Source: Chitinophagales bacterium
Lineage (GTDB): Bacteria; Bacteroidota; Bacteroidia; Chitinophagales; Saprospiraceae
Length of the DNA: 64,000 bases
Direction of reading: 5' to 3'
NCBI GenBank assembly: GCA_013299105.1
Contig: JAAFJY010000007.1
Location: 1-64,000, forward strand
Position 1 is the stretch's first letter. The number at the start of each line of letters is the position of its first letter. Shown here one piece after another: positions 44,630 through 52,486 of this stretch. The notes beneath the pieces are model-generated. The model was given only the letters and a program-made list of their open reading frames with translations, had not been told where the DNA came from and did no database searches. The translations under genes and the position numbers were made by a program.

Positions 44630-44797
44630 TAGAACTGTTTTAAAACACCCTATGGACCATAAAACGCCATCTTTTGGCGTCATACTGCACCAATTTTTGA
44701 GGGAATAGCTGGGGCTATTCCCTCAAAAATTGCCTTCGTCTGACACTCGAAATCTGACATTTTCTGTCTTCCCCAGAGGGTTTAAAACGGTTTCTTA
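44630..44797 (-). mobile_element. R2 miniature element, complete copy 2
   Basis: 168 bp with ends TAGAACTGTTTTAAAACACC and GGGTTTAAAACGGTTTCTTA and a perfect central hairpin (CAATTTTTGAGGGAATAGC and its complement). TA lies at both borders. On its outer side the sequence is the 5' part of the split thioredoxin-like gene, interrupted exactly at CAC/TA. Confidence 0.88.
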
Positions 44798-45235
44798 GTG
44801 ATTGCAATTTATCAAAGACGATGCCTGGGTCAAAGTATTTGCGCTCATCAATCTGAGCTTTTACCACAAATGGGATGAAGAGTAAGATTAACAAGGGTGC
44901 GGCTCCCGTTTGATGTACTTTTGAACGAAAAAGTACACTGAAGTCTAATGTATTGGTTTTCAAAATAGAGCCTTTTTTCTTTTTTTCTTGACAAAAAAAG
45001 AAACAAAAAAGTCAAGGGCTGTGATCAAATCCTACGATTTTGCTTGAAAGTGCTGACGGGAATCCACCAAACTCACTCCTTCGTCGCTCAGACAGTGGTG
45101 GCTTCTGATCCGTCATCCCTTTCGCAAAATCGGGATTTGCTCAAGGCCCATTTAAGCTCCGATCAAGTAGCTGTGAAAAAGCTTGACTTTTTACATCAGA
45201 TCGGAGCCGCACCCGATTAATAAGGGCTTTTTCAT
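44798..45235 (-). pseudogene. TlpA/ResA-like thioredoxin gene, 5' part, itself split by R5
   Basis: On the minus strand ATG at 45235 opens MKKPLLI (to 45215). R5 then interrupts (45214-44895), and after the duplicated 9 bp the frame goes on from 44885 to 44798 as LLFIPFVVKAQIDERKYFDP and GIVFDKLQS. Without R5 this reads MKKPLLILLFIPFVVKAQ, a standard signal peptide with its cleavage site. At 44797 R2 begins. Removing R2 and everything to 37162 while keeping one TA gives IVFDKLQSLMNGAAYDLDS, in frame with the remaining gene at 37161-35857. The join uses only positions set by the element borders, so accidental agreement is unlikely. Confidence 0.82.
44895..45214. mobile_element. R5 miniature element with 9-bp target duplication
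   Basis: 320 bp with terminal inverted repeats GGGTGCGGCTCC / GGAGCCGCACCC, continued imperfectly by TTTGATGTACTTTT. It is flanked by GATTAACAA (44886-44894) and GATTAATAA (45215-45223), a 9-bp duplication with one mismatch. There is no transposase ORF, so it depends on an IS elsewhere. An internal CTTGAC...GTCAAG stem with A-rich loop is present. A truncated copy lies at 4918-5003. Confidence 0.85.
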
Positions 45236-45528
45236 GGCAGTGAATTATAGAGTAAAGAAATGTAGGCAATATAAGTTGTTACAAGTTACTGAATAGATGC
45301 AGCTGATTTATAGAAGGTTGTATGCTTTTTGATGCAAAGCCGGATAGATTTTAGGAAAAATCCGGGGTGCTTTTCATCCCCACTGAAGTCCAGAGTTAAC
45401 ACAATGCAGGATGGTCACTATTAGGCTGGGAACAAAAACTGGCTATATTCATTGGTGAAAATGCTACCCAGTCACGCCTTCATTATCTGGGCCTAGACTG
45501 GCGCACCGTGTCACGCCTTGGCGTGAAA

Positions 45529-45681
45529 GCGGGCTAATTCTCTAATTCTTTAAAATTCTTGTTTGGTCAACATCACGCAAGAAATTCTGTAATTCTGCAA
45601 ATTCTGCTTTAGACAAAAATATGGTACAGACAGAAAGGCCTCACTTGATTCTTGAGACCGCCTTTCTCCGAAGTTTTCAGT
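45529..45681 (-). repeat. R4 repeat, right copy
   Basis: Inverse of 35412-35576: AGCGGGCTAATTCTCTAATT through CACGCAAGAAATTCTGTAAT to CCTTTCTCCGAAGTTTTCAG. CACCGTGTCACGCCTTGGCG lies just before it, as similar words do beside the left copy. The surrounding gap 45236-45986 has no gene that I can support. Confidence 0.8.
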
Positions 45682-45740
45682 ATACTAAGCGTATACAATT
45701 TACGTCACAGACTCAACAACACATCTACAAAAACAAGCAG

Positions 45741-45773
45741 AAAAAAAACCTACACCCATTGCTTGAGTGTAGG
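45741..45773 (-). terminator. Rho-independent terminator of the histidine kinase gene
   Basis: On the minus strand CCTACAC-11-base loop-GTGTAGG is followed by eight T residues, about 215 bp after the kinase stop. Confidence 0.75.
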
Positions 45774-45986
45774 AGAACTAAACATACTATGAGAAAACTT
45801 TGAACAAGATAGGGTATAACGCTGATGCAAGTACACAGCGTTTAGGACAGGACATATAGCATTAGGAAACGGTAGCTTCTCTTTAGGGAACGGTAATTTC
45901 CAGGTCACAAATGTGAAATTGCTTTTAAAACTAAAAATTTACTAATTGTCAAAATTTGCGATAAAATCAATAAAAAGTTAGCCATC

Positions 45987-47903
45987 CTACCCTCTTCGGA
46001 TATTCATGATCGGGATTTGAATTTCGACCCTAGTGCCCAAAGGCAGGCCATTTTCAGGATCTTTGAGGTCGATGGTTTCCACAAAAACCCGTTTTTGGCG
46101 CGAGCTGTACAGCAATTGTAGGCGCTGCTCGGTGATTGAGGTGCCCCGTGAGCGGTGATTTTGGTAGCGGGCGTCATTGAGTTGCATTTGGCGTGCACGT
46201 TCCCGACCGATACCATTGTCTTCTACGGTACAAAGGATGGTATCGTCATTGTACAAACTGAATGCTACGATAATTTTCCCGTTCTGCTTGTTGCGCAGGC
46301 CGTGTTCGATGGCATTTTCCACATAAGGTTGCACGATCATGGTCGGCACACCAATGATGTCGTCCTCCAGTTCTTCGTCTATTTCTATTTCATAGCTGAG
46401 TTTTTCCTCAAAACGCAGTTTTTCGTTGATGTAAAGGTAGTCGTTGAGAAAAGCGATTTCTTTTTCCAGGGAAATGACCTCCAGGTCAGAGTATTCCAGG
46501 CTTTGGCGCATCAACTTGGCAAATTTCGCCAGGTACTTTGCTGCGTGATTTACCTCGTTGGAGGTTATGAAATTCTGGATCGAGTTGAGGGCGTTATACA
46601 AAAAATGGGGGTTCATTTGGGCTCGCAGGGCTTTGAGCTGCAACCTGGCAGCTTGTAGGCGCAGTTCTTCGGCCTCTTTTTGTTGTTTTTCGGCCTCGTA
46701 CTTTACCTCCAGTTCGGTGCGGCGGCGGGTTTCTACTTCCTGTTGGTACAATTCAGCGTTTTTACTGTGCAATTGCAGGCATTCGTAGGCTTTTTGATAA
46801 TCTTCAAGGGCGGCATAAAACCCGGCCAGGTCTTTGTAAATACTGGACAGGCGCTTGTGGTCCAGCTCGTCTTCAGCCAGGGTGATGGCCTTGCCGAAGT
46901 ACTTGACGGCGCGATCGGTTTGCCCCAAGGCACCGTAAGCCAAGCCTCGCCAAGATTCGATCAAAGCTGAGTTGGCCAAGGAGTCGGCCCCTTGGGTTTT
47001 GAACTGTGACTCGGCCTTTTTGAGGATTTTTAGGGCTTCTTCAAACTGTCTTTTTTGCAAAACACAATACCCTAAGTTGGCCAAGGCACTGGCTTTGGCG
47101 TAATGGCTGCTGTCGTCGTTGTTTTCGACCGCTTTGCGGAAGTAAATTTCAGCACTTTCCAGGTTGTTGAGCGCCAAGTAGCCATTGCCTACGTTGAGGT
47201 TGAGCCAGCTCAGGCGGCTGCGCATGTCCAGTTCTTCAGCCATTTCTACTGCCCGCAAGTAAGCGGCCACACTTTTTTCCTGGTCGTCATTGCGTTCATA
47301 AATATTACCTAACCCAGTGTGAATGAGGATGAGAAAGTTGTAGTCTTTGAGGCTGATGTAAGACCCTAACTCCATGATTTGCTGGTCCGCATCCAACAAA
47401 AGCTCAATGGCTCTCGAATAGTTGGCGTAGTGCAATTGCATGAAACCTTCACGGGTGGTCAGGCGAGCTTTGAGGCGCTCGTCGGGGAAGGCTTCCAAGA
47501 GTTTGGCGGATTTTTCTAGTAATTTTTCAGCCAGTTTGAGTTGTTTGAGGTTGATCTGGGTGCCTGCGAAGTCGATCAGCGCTTCAGCATGTTGCTTGAT
47601 GTCTCCACATTCTTCGACCAGGTCCAGCAGTTTTTCAAAATGGATCAGTGCCTCATCGTAGTTGTACAATTGGTTCTCAACGATGGCGGCGTTGAGGTGA
47701 AAATTCAGTTCAATGTCTTGGTTGGGAAATTCTGTGAGCAACTTAGCCTCTTCTTCCAAGAGGTTTTGTGCTTTAACCGGATTGGTAAAAGCGTAGATGG
47801 CGAGTAAGCGATCAAGCAGTACCAGCCGCTGATGGGGCACTTTCTGCTGTTGCAATTTATTCTCTAGGGCGCGCAGGTCTTCCAGCTGTGGGGGTAGCAC
47901 CAT
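45987..47903 (-). CDS. TPR-containing LytS/YehU-type sensor histidine kinase
   Basis: A 638-residue protein with no signal peptide and no membrane helix, so the kinase is cytoplasmic. Residues ~1-385 are TPR repeats (for example YLRAVEMAEELDMRSRLSWL, NLGNGYLALNNLESAEIYF-like helices and AVKYFGKAITLAEDELDHKR). A short coiled coil (EVKYEAEKQQKEAEELRLQA) leads to the His_kinase domain with the phospho-acceptor in LRAQMNPHFLYNALNSIQNF and the ATPase part VPTMIVQPYVENAIEHGL, VEDNGIGRERARQ and RGTSITEQRLQLLY. This class phosphorylates LytTR regulators; a LytTR regulator is encoded on the same strand 1 kb upstream, past a GG-leader peptide gene. TPR sensors of this type are common in Bacteroidota; the signal sensed is unknown. 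Confidence 0.92.
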   Translation of the reverse strand: MVLPPQLEDLRALENKLQQQKVPHQRLVLLDRLLAIYAFTNPVKAQNLLEEEAKLLTEFPNQDIELNFHLNAAIVENQLYNYDEALIHFEKLLDLVEECGDIKQHAEALIDFAGTQINLKQLKLAEKLLEKSAKLLEAFPDERLKARLTTREGFMQLHYANYSRAIELLLDADQQIMELGSYISLKDYNFLILIHTGLGNIYERNDDQEKSVAAYLRAVEMAEELDMRSRLSWLNLNVGNGYLALNNLESAEIYFRKAVENNDDSSHYAKASALANLGYCVLQKRQFEEALKILKKAESQFKTQGADSLANSALIESWRGLAYGALGQTDRAVKYFGKAITLAEDELDHKRLSSIYKDLAGFYAALEDYQKAYECLQLHSKNAELYQQEVETRRRTELEVKYEAEKQQKEAEELRLQAARLQLKALRAQMNPHFLYNALNSIQNFITSNEVNHAAKYLAKFAKLMRQSLEYSDLEVISLEKEIAFLNDYLYINEKLRFEEKLSYEIEIDEELEDDIIGVPTMIVQPYVENAIEHGLRNKQNGKIIVAFSLYNDDTILCTVEDNGIGRERARQMQLNDARYQNHRSRGTSITEQRLQLLYSSRQKRVFVETIDLKDPENGLPLGTRVEIQIPIMNIRRG

Positions 47904-47956
47904 ATTCGAGGTAGGTATGGGTTCTTCAGATTAATAAATGTAAAAGCTTTTCTGCT

Positions 47957-48053
47957 CACATTTCGGCCAAAAAGGCCAACTTCGATTCAACTAAGTTACT
48001 CACTCTGCGCCATTTTTCTCCGCCGATACGGGGCTTCGACTGCAAAAGATGGC
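47957..48053. repeat. R7 repeat, copy 1
   Basis: CATTTCGGCCAAAAAGGCCA, then TCTGCGCCATTTTTCTCCGC and CGACTGCAAAAGATGG; the same string with small changes is at 56660-56746. R3 begins at the next base. Confidence 0.65.
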
Positions 48054-48222
48054 TAGGAGTATGTTTAAAAATTTTTGCTTGGTCCAAAATGGCCCCGCCT
48101 AAGTCTTGATTTAGGCCGTTACAAAAATGCTCATATGCGCTGGATAACTCCGCTTTTTGTACCTAGACTAGTCAAAAACGTGCTCATTTTTGCCTGCAAT
48201 CCTAAATTTAAACATCCTCTAA
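48054..48222. repeat. R3 repeat, copy 2
   Basis: Inverted ends TAGGAGTATGTTTAAAA and ATTTAAACATCCTCTAAG; shares GCGCTGGATAACTCCGCTTT and the ends with copy 1 at 6695-6874. Confidence 0.75.
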
Positions 48223-48426
48223 GTTTTTACTAGAAAATGGTAAAAGCCTGCCCTCGCCCTAAATTGCGATGAAATTGCGCTGGACCAACAGAGCTACTGC
48301 TGCGAGCAAAAAAGTGGATGCATACTTGACCTAAATCAGTGTTGAGTTTACCGCCAAGGACCAAATCCAGTTGGGGGGAGAGGCCTTGGCGGTATTGTCC
48401 AGTGTCCTGAGTGAAAAAAATGGTGC

Positions 48427-48576
48427 TTATTGCGGTGTGATGCCCCCGCAACCGTTGTTCCAGTTTTTTCCACCCTTTTTACCGCCAACGATTTTTTTCA
48501 TATCGTCTTTTTTCACGGTCTTCAGGTCTTTCTTCAGGTCATCCAGGTTCTTTTTTTCGTCTTTGGACTTACCCAT
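48427..48576 (-). CDS. GG-leader peptide, RiPP/bacteriocin-like precursor
   Basis: A 49-residue gene with ATG at 48576 and TAA at 48427. The leader is highly charged (MGKSKDEKKNLDDLKKDL) and contains the motif LKTVKKDDMKKIVGG ending at residue 32, which is the double-glycine leader end seen in Bacteroidota natural-product precursors (TIGR04149-like). The core is short, KKGGKNWNNGCGGITPQ (residues 33-49), with one cysteine, one tryptophan and a Cys-Gly-Gly. Leaders of this type are removed by C39-peptidase ABC transporters; neither a transporter nor a modification enzyme is in the window. It lies between a LytTR regulator and a TPR histidine kinase on the same strand, so it may be a secreted signal or toxin controlled by them. 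That link is inference. Confidence 0.75.
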   Translation of the reverse strand: MGKSKDEKKNLDDLKKDLKTVKKDDMKKIVGGKKGGKNWNNGCGGITPQ

Positions 48577-48916
48577 TAGAGTGTTGTTTAAAGGCTAAAA
48601 AAACAGGCATTGAACAGTACAGGAGGAGGATGTCTCCCTTTTCAGCACTGTTCATGCACTTGGGACGCTCCCAGAAAGAGAGTGAGAGTCTAGTGTGCTG
48701 CAATCCAAGGTCATAGGCAGGTTCTCCGCAGGAAAAGTCCTACAAAAACGAGAAATGTCACGAATGCCTGAACAAACAGCAAAAGAGATTTTGGTCTCTG
48801 CTTTCCGGGGTAAACAGTTACTTACTGAATGGATTTTACAAAAATAAGCGTTTGTAGCGAGTTTTATAATTTGCTCACGCTTTTTAACATAAGTAAAAAA
48901 AGCGCAATTGAGTGAA

Positions 48917-49684
48917 TTACTGCACGGGCCCTTCCTGCAAGCGTCTCAATTGTTCCATGAATGCAGGCCTGCGTCGACGAGAAACTTCGATTTTCATGTT
49001 GTCATCCATGATCACGTAGCCCCCTTCGCCTTTCACAAATTTGCGCATGAAATTCATGTTGATCACATGGCGTTTGTGAACGCGGTAAAAATTGAATGGG
49101 GCTAGTAAGTCTTCGTACGACTTGATGGTCCGGGAGGCGGTTACCCTGTCGCCACTGTGTAAATAAATATGGGTATAGTTGTCTTCTGCTTCAAAGCGAA
49201 CAATGTCTTTGATGTTGACAAAATAGATGCCATCCACCGCAGAAATGCTCATTTTTGAAAAAGCATTGGGGTTGTTGTAATACGAGCTGAAAATTTCCAG
49301 CCTTTTGTCCATCATGTTGCGCTGACGCAACCGGATGCGAGAAACCGCTTCCTTGAGTGCGTCGGGATCAATGGGCTTTAGGATGTACCCAATTGAACTG
49401 TATTCGCAAGCCTTGATGGCATATTCTTCGTAGGCGGTGACAAAAATGATCTCAAAGTCAAGTTTACCGATTTGGTTCAAAAATTGAAAGACCAAACCAT
49501 CAGGCAAACTGATGTCCAAAAATGCCAAATCAGGTTGCAATTCGGAATTTGACAAGAGGCTCACCGCTTCGGCATTGCTGCCTGCTTCGCCAACAATTTC
49601 AATGTCTTCACAATGCCGGGCCAGAAGATTTTTTAGATTGTTTCTGCCCTTGAGCTCGTCTTCAACAATAATAGCTTTGATCAC
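48917..49684 (-). CDS. LytTR-family response regulator
   Basis: A 255-residue regulator from the GTG start at 49684 (VIKAIIVEDELKGRN), chosen because the 22 codons upstream do not fit a receiver domain. Receiver domain: acidic pocket VEDE (residues 7-10), phospho-acceptor Asp57 in PDLAFLDISLPDG, Thr/Ala in FVTAYEEYA, Lys in YILKPIDPDAL. The LytTR DNA-binding domain occupies residues ~150-250 (ISAVDGIYFVNIKDIVRFEA, YTHIYLHSGDRVTASRTIK, FYRVHKRHVINMNFMRKF). It binds DNA as a phosphorylated dimer. The probable partner is the TPR/LytS kinase at 45987-47903; the GG-leader peptide gene lies between them. Confidence 0.93.
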   Translation of the reverse strand: MIKAIIVEDELKGRNNLKNLLARHCEDIEIVGEAGSNAEAVSLLSNSELQPDLAFLDISLPDGLVFQFLNQIGKLDFEIIFVTAYEEYAIKACEYSSIGYILKPIDPDALKEAVSRIRLRQRNMMDKRLEIFSSYYNNPNAFSKMSISAVDGIYFVNIKDIVRFEAEDNYTHIYLHSGDRVTASRTIKSYEDLLAPFNFYRVHKRHVINMNFMRKFVKGEGGYVIMDDNMKIEVSRRRRPAFMEQLRRLQEGPVQ

Positions 49685-50140
49685 GTGATGCTGGTTTAAA
49701 AACTTGAGGAACGCAGCTACCCGACTGAAAATCCAAGTTGGGTCTGCCAAGAGGTCTAATAAAACGATCCGAAGGTGGGAATTAGTTTATATCTATTGCT
49801 AGACATTACCTATCAAAAAGGCCAAGATATTGACTTTCAATTCGATATGACACTAAAAAATTATAGATTTTTTTAGCGGATACGAACTGAATAGCAATGA
49901 AGCAAAAATTTGGGCTTTTTGTGGATCGTATACAAAGATGTTACACACTAAATATCGCGTGCGCTATTTTTTCAATGGTATGTTAGCCCTATGCAGGGTG
50001 CAACAGCGAAAGTAGACGCTTTTGCCCTTCATGTAAAACACTTTATCAAATATACGAAAAAAATGTTCACTGCGCAACGCTCATGCGATTTATTGATGAT
50101 TTTAACAATACTGTGACCGGATAAAGGCAATTCTGACAAA
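49685..50140. other. Gap upstream of the LytTR regulator
   Basis: About 455 AT-rich bases with no gene or repeat that I recognise; it should hold the promoter of the LytTR gene on the minus strand. Confidence 0.35.
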
Positions 50141-50560
50141 TCAGGCTCCTCTTACCCTAGATGTAGCGAACAAACGACGGATACTAAGCCTCCCACTGCC
50201 ATTGACCCATACGCTAAGTAGTCCTCCTAAAATAGCCACATTTTTCATAAAATGAATAGCGTGCTCACGGCGCAACTCAATTGGATCATTCCAAAAAGAA
50301 TGCACAATTAGGGTAACAGGCACCCAGTACAGTAACAATAAGGTTGCTCCTAATCCAGAGCGATACCCCAGTAAAATCATAAAACTCCCGAGCACCAAGG
50401 CCACCATTGCACCATAAAGCAACATATCTTGTCGCCAGGTGATGCCATAAGAGGTCATCATTTCTTTGGTTAATTTGGCAAAAGCAATGGTGTCATAAGC
50501 TTCGTAAAAGAAAATTGCTGAGATACAAAGTCGAGCCAAAAGGTCTATGAAGGCTTTCAT
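50141..50560 (-). CDS. DoxX-family membrane protein
   Basis: A 139-residue protein with four hydrophobic segments. The first helix LLARLCISAIFFYEAYDTIAF, the second YGAMVALVLGSFMILLGY-RSGLGATLLLLYWVPVTLI and a short conserved HFMKNVAILGGLLSVWVNGSGRLS follow the DoxX/YphA pattern, including the conserved MKNVAILGGLL near the last helix and the positively charged C-terminus. DoxX proteins are small inner-membrane proteins tied to redox or sulfur metabolism in some bacteria; the role here is not known. It is preceded by the LytTR gene's upstream region and separated from the FAD oxidoreductase by an R1 element. Confidence 0.85.
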   Translation of the reverse strand: MKAFIDLLARLCISAIFFYEAYDTIAFAKLTKEMMTSYGITWRQDMLLYGAMVALVLGSFMILLGYRSGLGATLLLLYWVPVTLIVHSFWNDPIELRREHAIHFMKNVAILGGLLSVWVNGSGRLSIRRLFATSRVRGA

Positions 50561-50656
50561 GCTAAAGTTTTTCCGGGTAAGGCGGCAAGATACTGGGAAA
50601 AGTTCAGGAACAAAATACAGATGGCCAAAAGGGGATTTTTTTGTTAGAAAGTATGT

Positions 50657-50796
50657 TAGTATCTGAGCTAAAATAAGATGGACATCTTTGTTTTTGAGGT
50701 TTAGTAAAAAAAGAACACAGCTTCCTTCCAGTCAGTTGCTTATCTTTTTTCACTAAACCAAAAACCTGTCCACCTTATTTTTTTACGCTCCATTAC
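50657..50796 (-). repeat. R1 hairpin element, copy E (inverted)
   Basis: TATCTGAGCTAAAATAAGAT through CCACCTTATTTTTTTACGCT. It ends 6 bp before the stop of the oxidoreductase gene on the minus strand and could serve as its terminator. Confidence 0.85.
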
Positions 50797-50801
50797 CATC
50801 G

Positions 50802-52361
50802 TCAACCTCCCAAATACTGCGCCACCGCAGCGGCCACATTTTGCCCATCCATCGCCGCCGAAATAATACCCCCGGCGAAACCCGCCCCTTCGCCTGCGGG
50901 GAATAAGGCCCGGCAAGTCGGATGTTGATAAGTATCGGGGTCGCGCGGAATGCGGACTGGCGAGCTGGTACGGCTTTCGGTACCAATTACGTTGGCATCG
51001 GCAGTGTAATAGCCCTTCATTTTGCGGCCAAAATCCTGTACCCCTTGCTGCAAACGCTGGTAAATACTGGCGGGCAACAATTCGTGCAATGGTGCCGCAA
51101 CCAAGCCAGGGATGTATGAAGTACCTGGCAAAGTGCTAGAAATTTTGCCTGCTACGAAATCGGTGAGGCGTTGGGCAGGGGCTTTTTGTGAACCGTCGCC
51201 AAATTTAAACATGGCTTGCTCCACAGCCCTTTGAAAAGCCAGGCCAGCCAAGACCCCTTCGTGGGCAAATGGGGTCAGATCCTCCAATTCTACCGCTACA
51301 ACCGTGCCAGAATTGGCATAAGGCGAATCCCGGCGTGACATCGACATGCCATTGACCACGATTTCGCCGGGTTCGGTCGCAGCGGGCACAACCAGCCCAC
51401 CTGGGCACATGCAAAAAGAGAACACTCCCCTGCCCTGTGCTTGGGTCACCAATTTGTAACTGGCAGCGGGCAGGTGTTCACCTCGATCAGTTAAACGGTA
51501 TTGCAATCGGTCGATGAGTTGCTGGCTGTGCTCAATGCGAACGCCCAGGGCGAAAGGCTTGGCTTCGAGCAGGATATTGCGCTTTTGCAACAAATAATAA
51601 ATGTCGCGGGCAGAGTGCCCGGTGGCCAAAACTACCGCATCGCCAAGTAATTCTTGCTTGTCGTTGACGATTACTCCTAGGATTTTGCCCTTCTCGATGA
51701 TCAAATCGGTGACATGCGACTCAAAAAGCACCTCGCCACCGTAATGCAGGATGGTTTCGCGGATGTTCGCCACCACATTGGGCAATTTGTTGGAACCAAT
51801 GTGCGGGTGGGAATCGACCAAAATATCAGGATTGGCACCATGTTCGACCAATAAACGCAAGGCTTTTTCGATGGAGCCGCGTTTGTGGGAGCGGGTGTAC
51901 AACTTGCCATCCGAGTAAGTCCCGGCACCGCCTTCCCCAAAGCAATAATTGGAATGTGGATTGACCTCGCCAAACTGCTGGATGGCCCGCAGGTCGCGCC
52001 TACGCGCTCGTACGTCCTTGCCTCGGTCGATGACGATGGGTTTAAAGCCCCTTTCGATGAGTTCTAAAGCCGCATAATAGCCCGCAGGGCCTGCCCCAAC
52101 GATCAAAACACGCTTTTTATCCCCAACTGGTTTCAAGAAACTCAAGATAGCAGGCTCAGGCGAAAAAGCCTCCCCAATTGCGACTTGCACCCGCAACAAA
52201 AAAATGGGCTGGGCTCCCCTCGCATCAACAGAGCGACGAATGACCCGCAAGTCTTGCAACTTATTGGCGGGCAAACCGAGTTTGCGCAGCACCCGTTCGC
52301 GGACCAGGGCTTCGTCATTGGCTTCGGCTGGCAATAATTTGATGTCGAGTTCTTGTAGCAC
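50802..52361 (-). CDS. NAD(P)/FAD-dependent oxidoreductase (COG2509-like)
   Basis: A 519-residue flavoprotein. Residues ~1-75 form a small N-terminal domain (LGLPANKLQDLRVIRRSVDARG, typical of the COG2509 group). The FAD dinucleotide site is VLIVGAGPAGYYAALELIERG (residues ~85-105), with VIDRGKDVRARRRDL after it; NYCFGEGGAGTYSDGKLYTR is the family hallmark, VLATGHSARDIYYLL the second nucleotide motif, and FPAGEGAGFAGGIISAAMDG closes the FAD site. The reaction is unknown; members are often called uncharacterised FAD-dependent dehydrogenases. The length is normal (about 515-540). The gene stands alone between an R1 element and TTGAA repeats. Confidence 0.9.
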   Translation of the reverse strand: MLQELDIKLLPAEANDEALVRERVLRKLGLPANKLQDLRVIRRSVDARGAQPIFLLRVQVAIGEAFSPEPAILSFLKPVGDKKRVLIVGAGPAGYYAALELIERGFKPIVIDRGKDVRARRRDLRAIQQFGEVNPHSNYCFGEGGAGTYSDGKLYTRSHKRGSIEKALRLLVEHGANPDILVDSHPHIGSNKLPNVVANIRETILHYGGEVLFESHVTDLIIEKGKILGVIVNDKQELLGDAVVLATGHSARDIYYLLQKRNILLEAKPFALGVRIEHSQQLIDRLQYRLTDRGEHLPAASYKLVTQAQGRGVFSFCMCPGGLVVPAATEPGEIVVNGMSMSRRDSPYANSGTVVAVELEDLTPFAHEGVLAGLAFQRAVEQAMFKFGDGSQKAPAQRLTDFVAGKISSTLPGTSYIPGLVAAPLHELLPASIYQRLQQGVQDFGRKMKGYYTADANVIGTESRTSSPVRIPRDPDTYQHPTCRALFPAGEGAGFAGGIISAAMDGQNVAAAVAQYLGG

Positions 52362-52397
52362 AGTTCGGTGTGGAGTTCAAGCTGCAAAGGTCTGAAA

Positions 52398-52486
52398 AAA
52401 GTTGAAAAGTTGAGAAGTTGAAGGGTTGAAAAGAGGGACTTCGATCGGAGCTATTCTTTTCAACTCTTCAACCATAAACACTTCAA
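52398..52486 (-). repeat. TTGAA gene-end repeats forming a hairpin
   Basis: On the minus strand, TTGAAGTGTTTATGGTTGAA starts within the TAG stop of the gene at 52487 and pairs with GTTGAAAAGTTGAGAAGTTG in inverse orientation 50 bases later, leaving a small central loop around CTTCGATCGGAG. This may be that gene's terminator. Confidence 0.7.

Noticed and set aside
45621-45803. A 60-codon plus-strand frame between R4 and the kinase terminator
   Set aside because: It is formed by R4 sequence and the terminator hairpin.
44555-45986. A possible small RNA or further gene in the 1.4-kb gap after czcC
   Set aside because: The gap is fully or mostly explained by R2, the thioredoxin 5' fragment, R5, R4 and a terminator.
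48230-48451. A 73-codon minus-strand frame overlapping the GG-leader peptide gene
   Set aside because: It overlaps the better supported peptide gene in another frame. A stretch LDLVLGGKLNTDLGQ looks slightly protein-like, possibly a gene remnant, but not enough to call.
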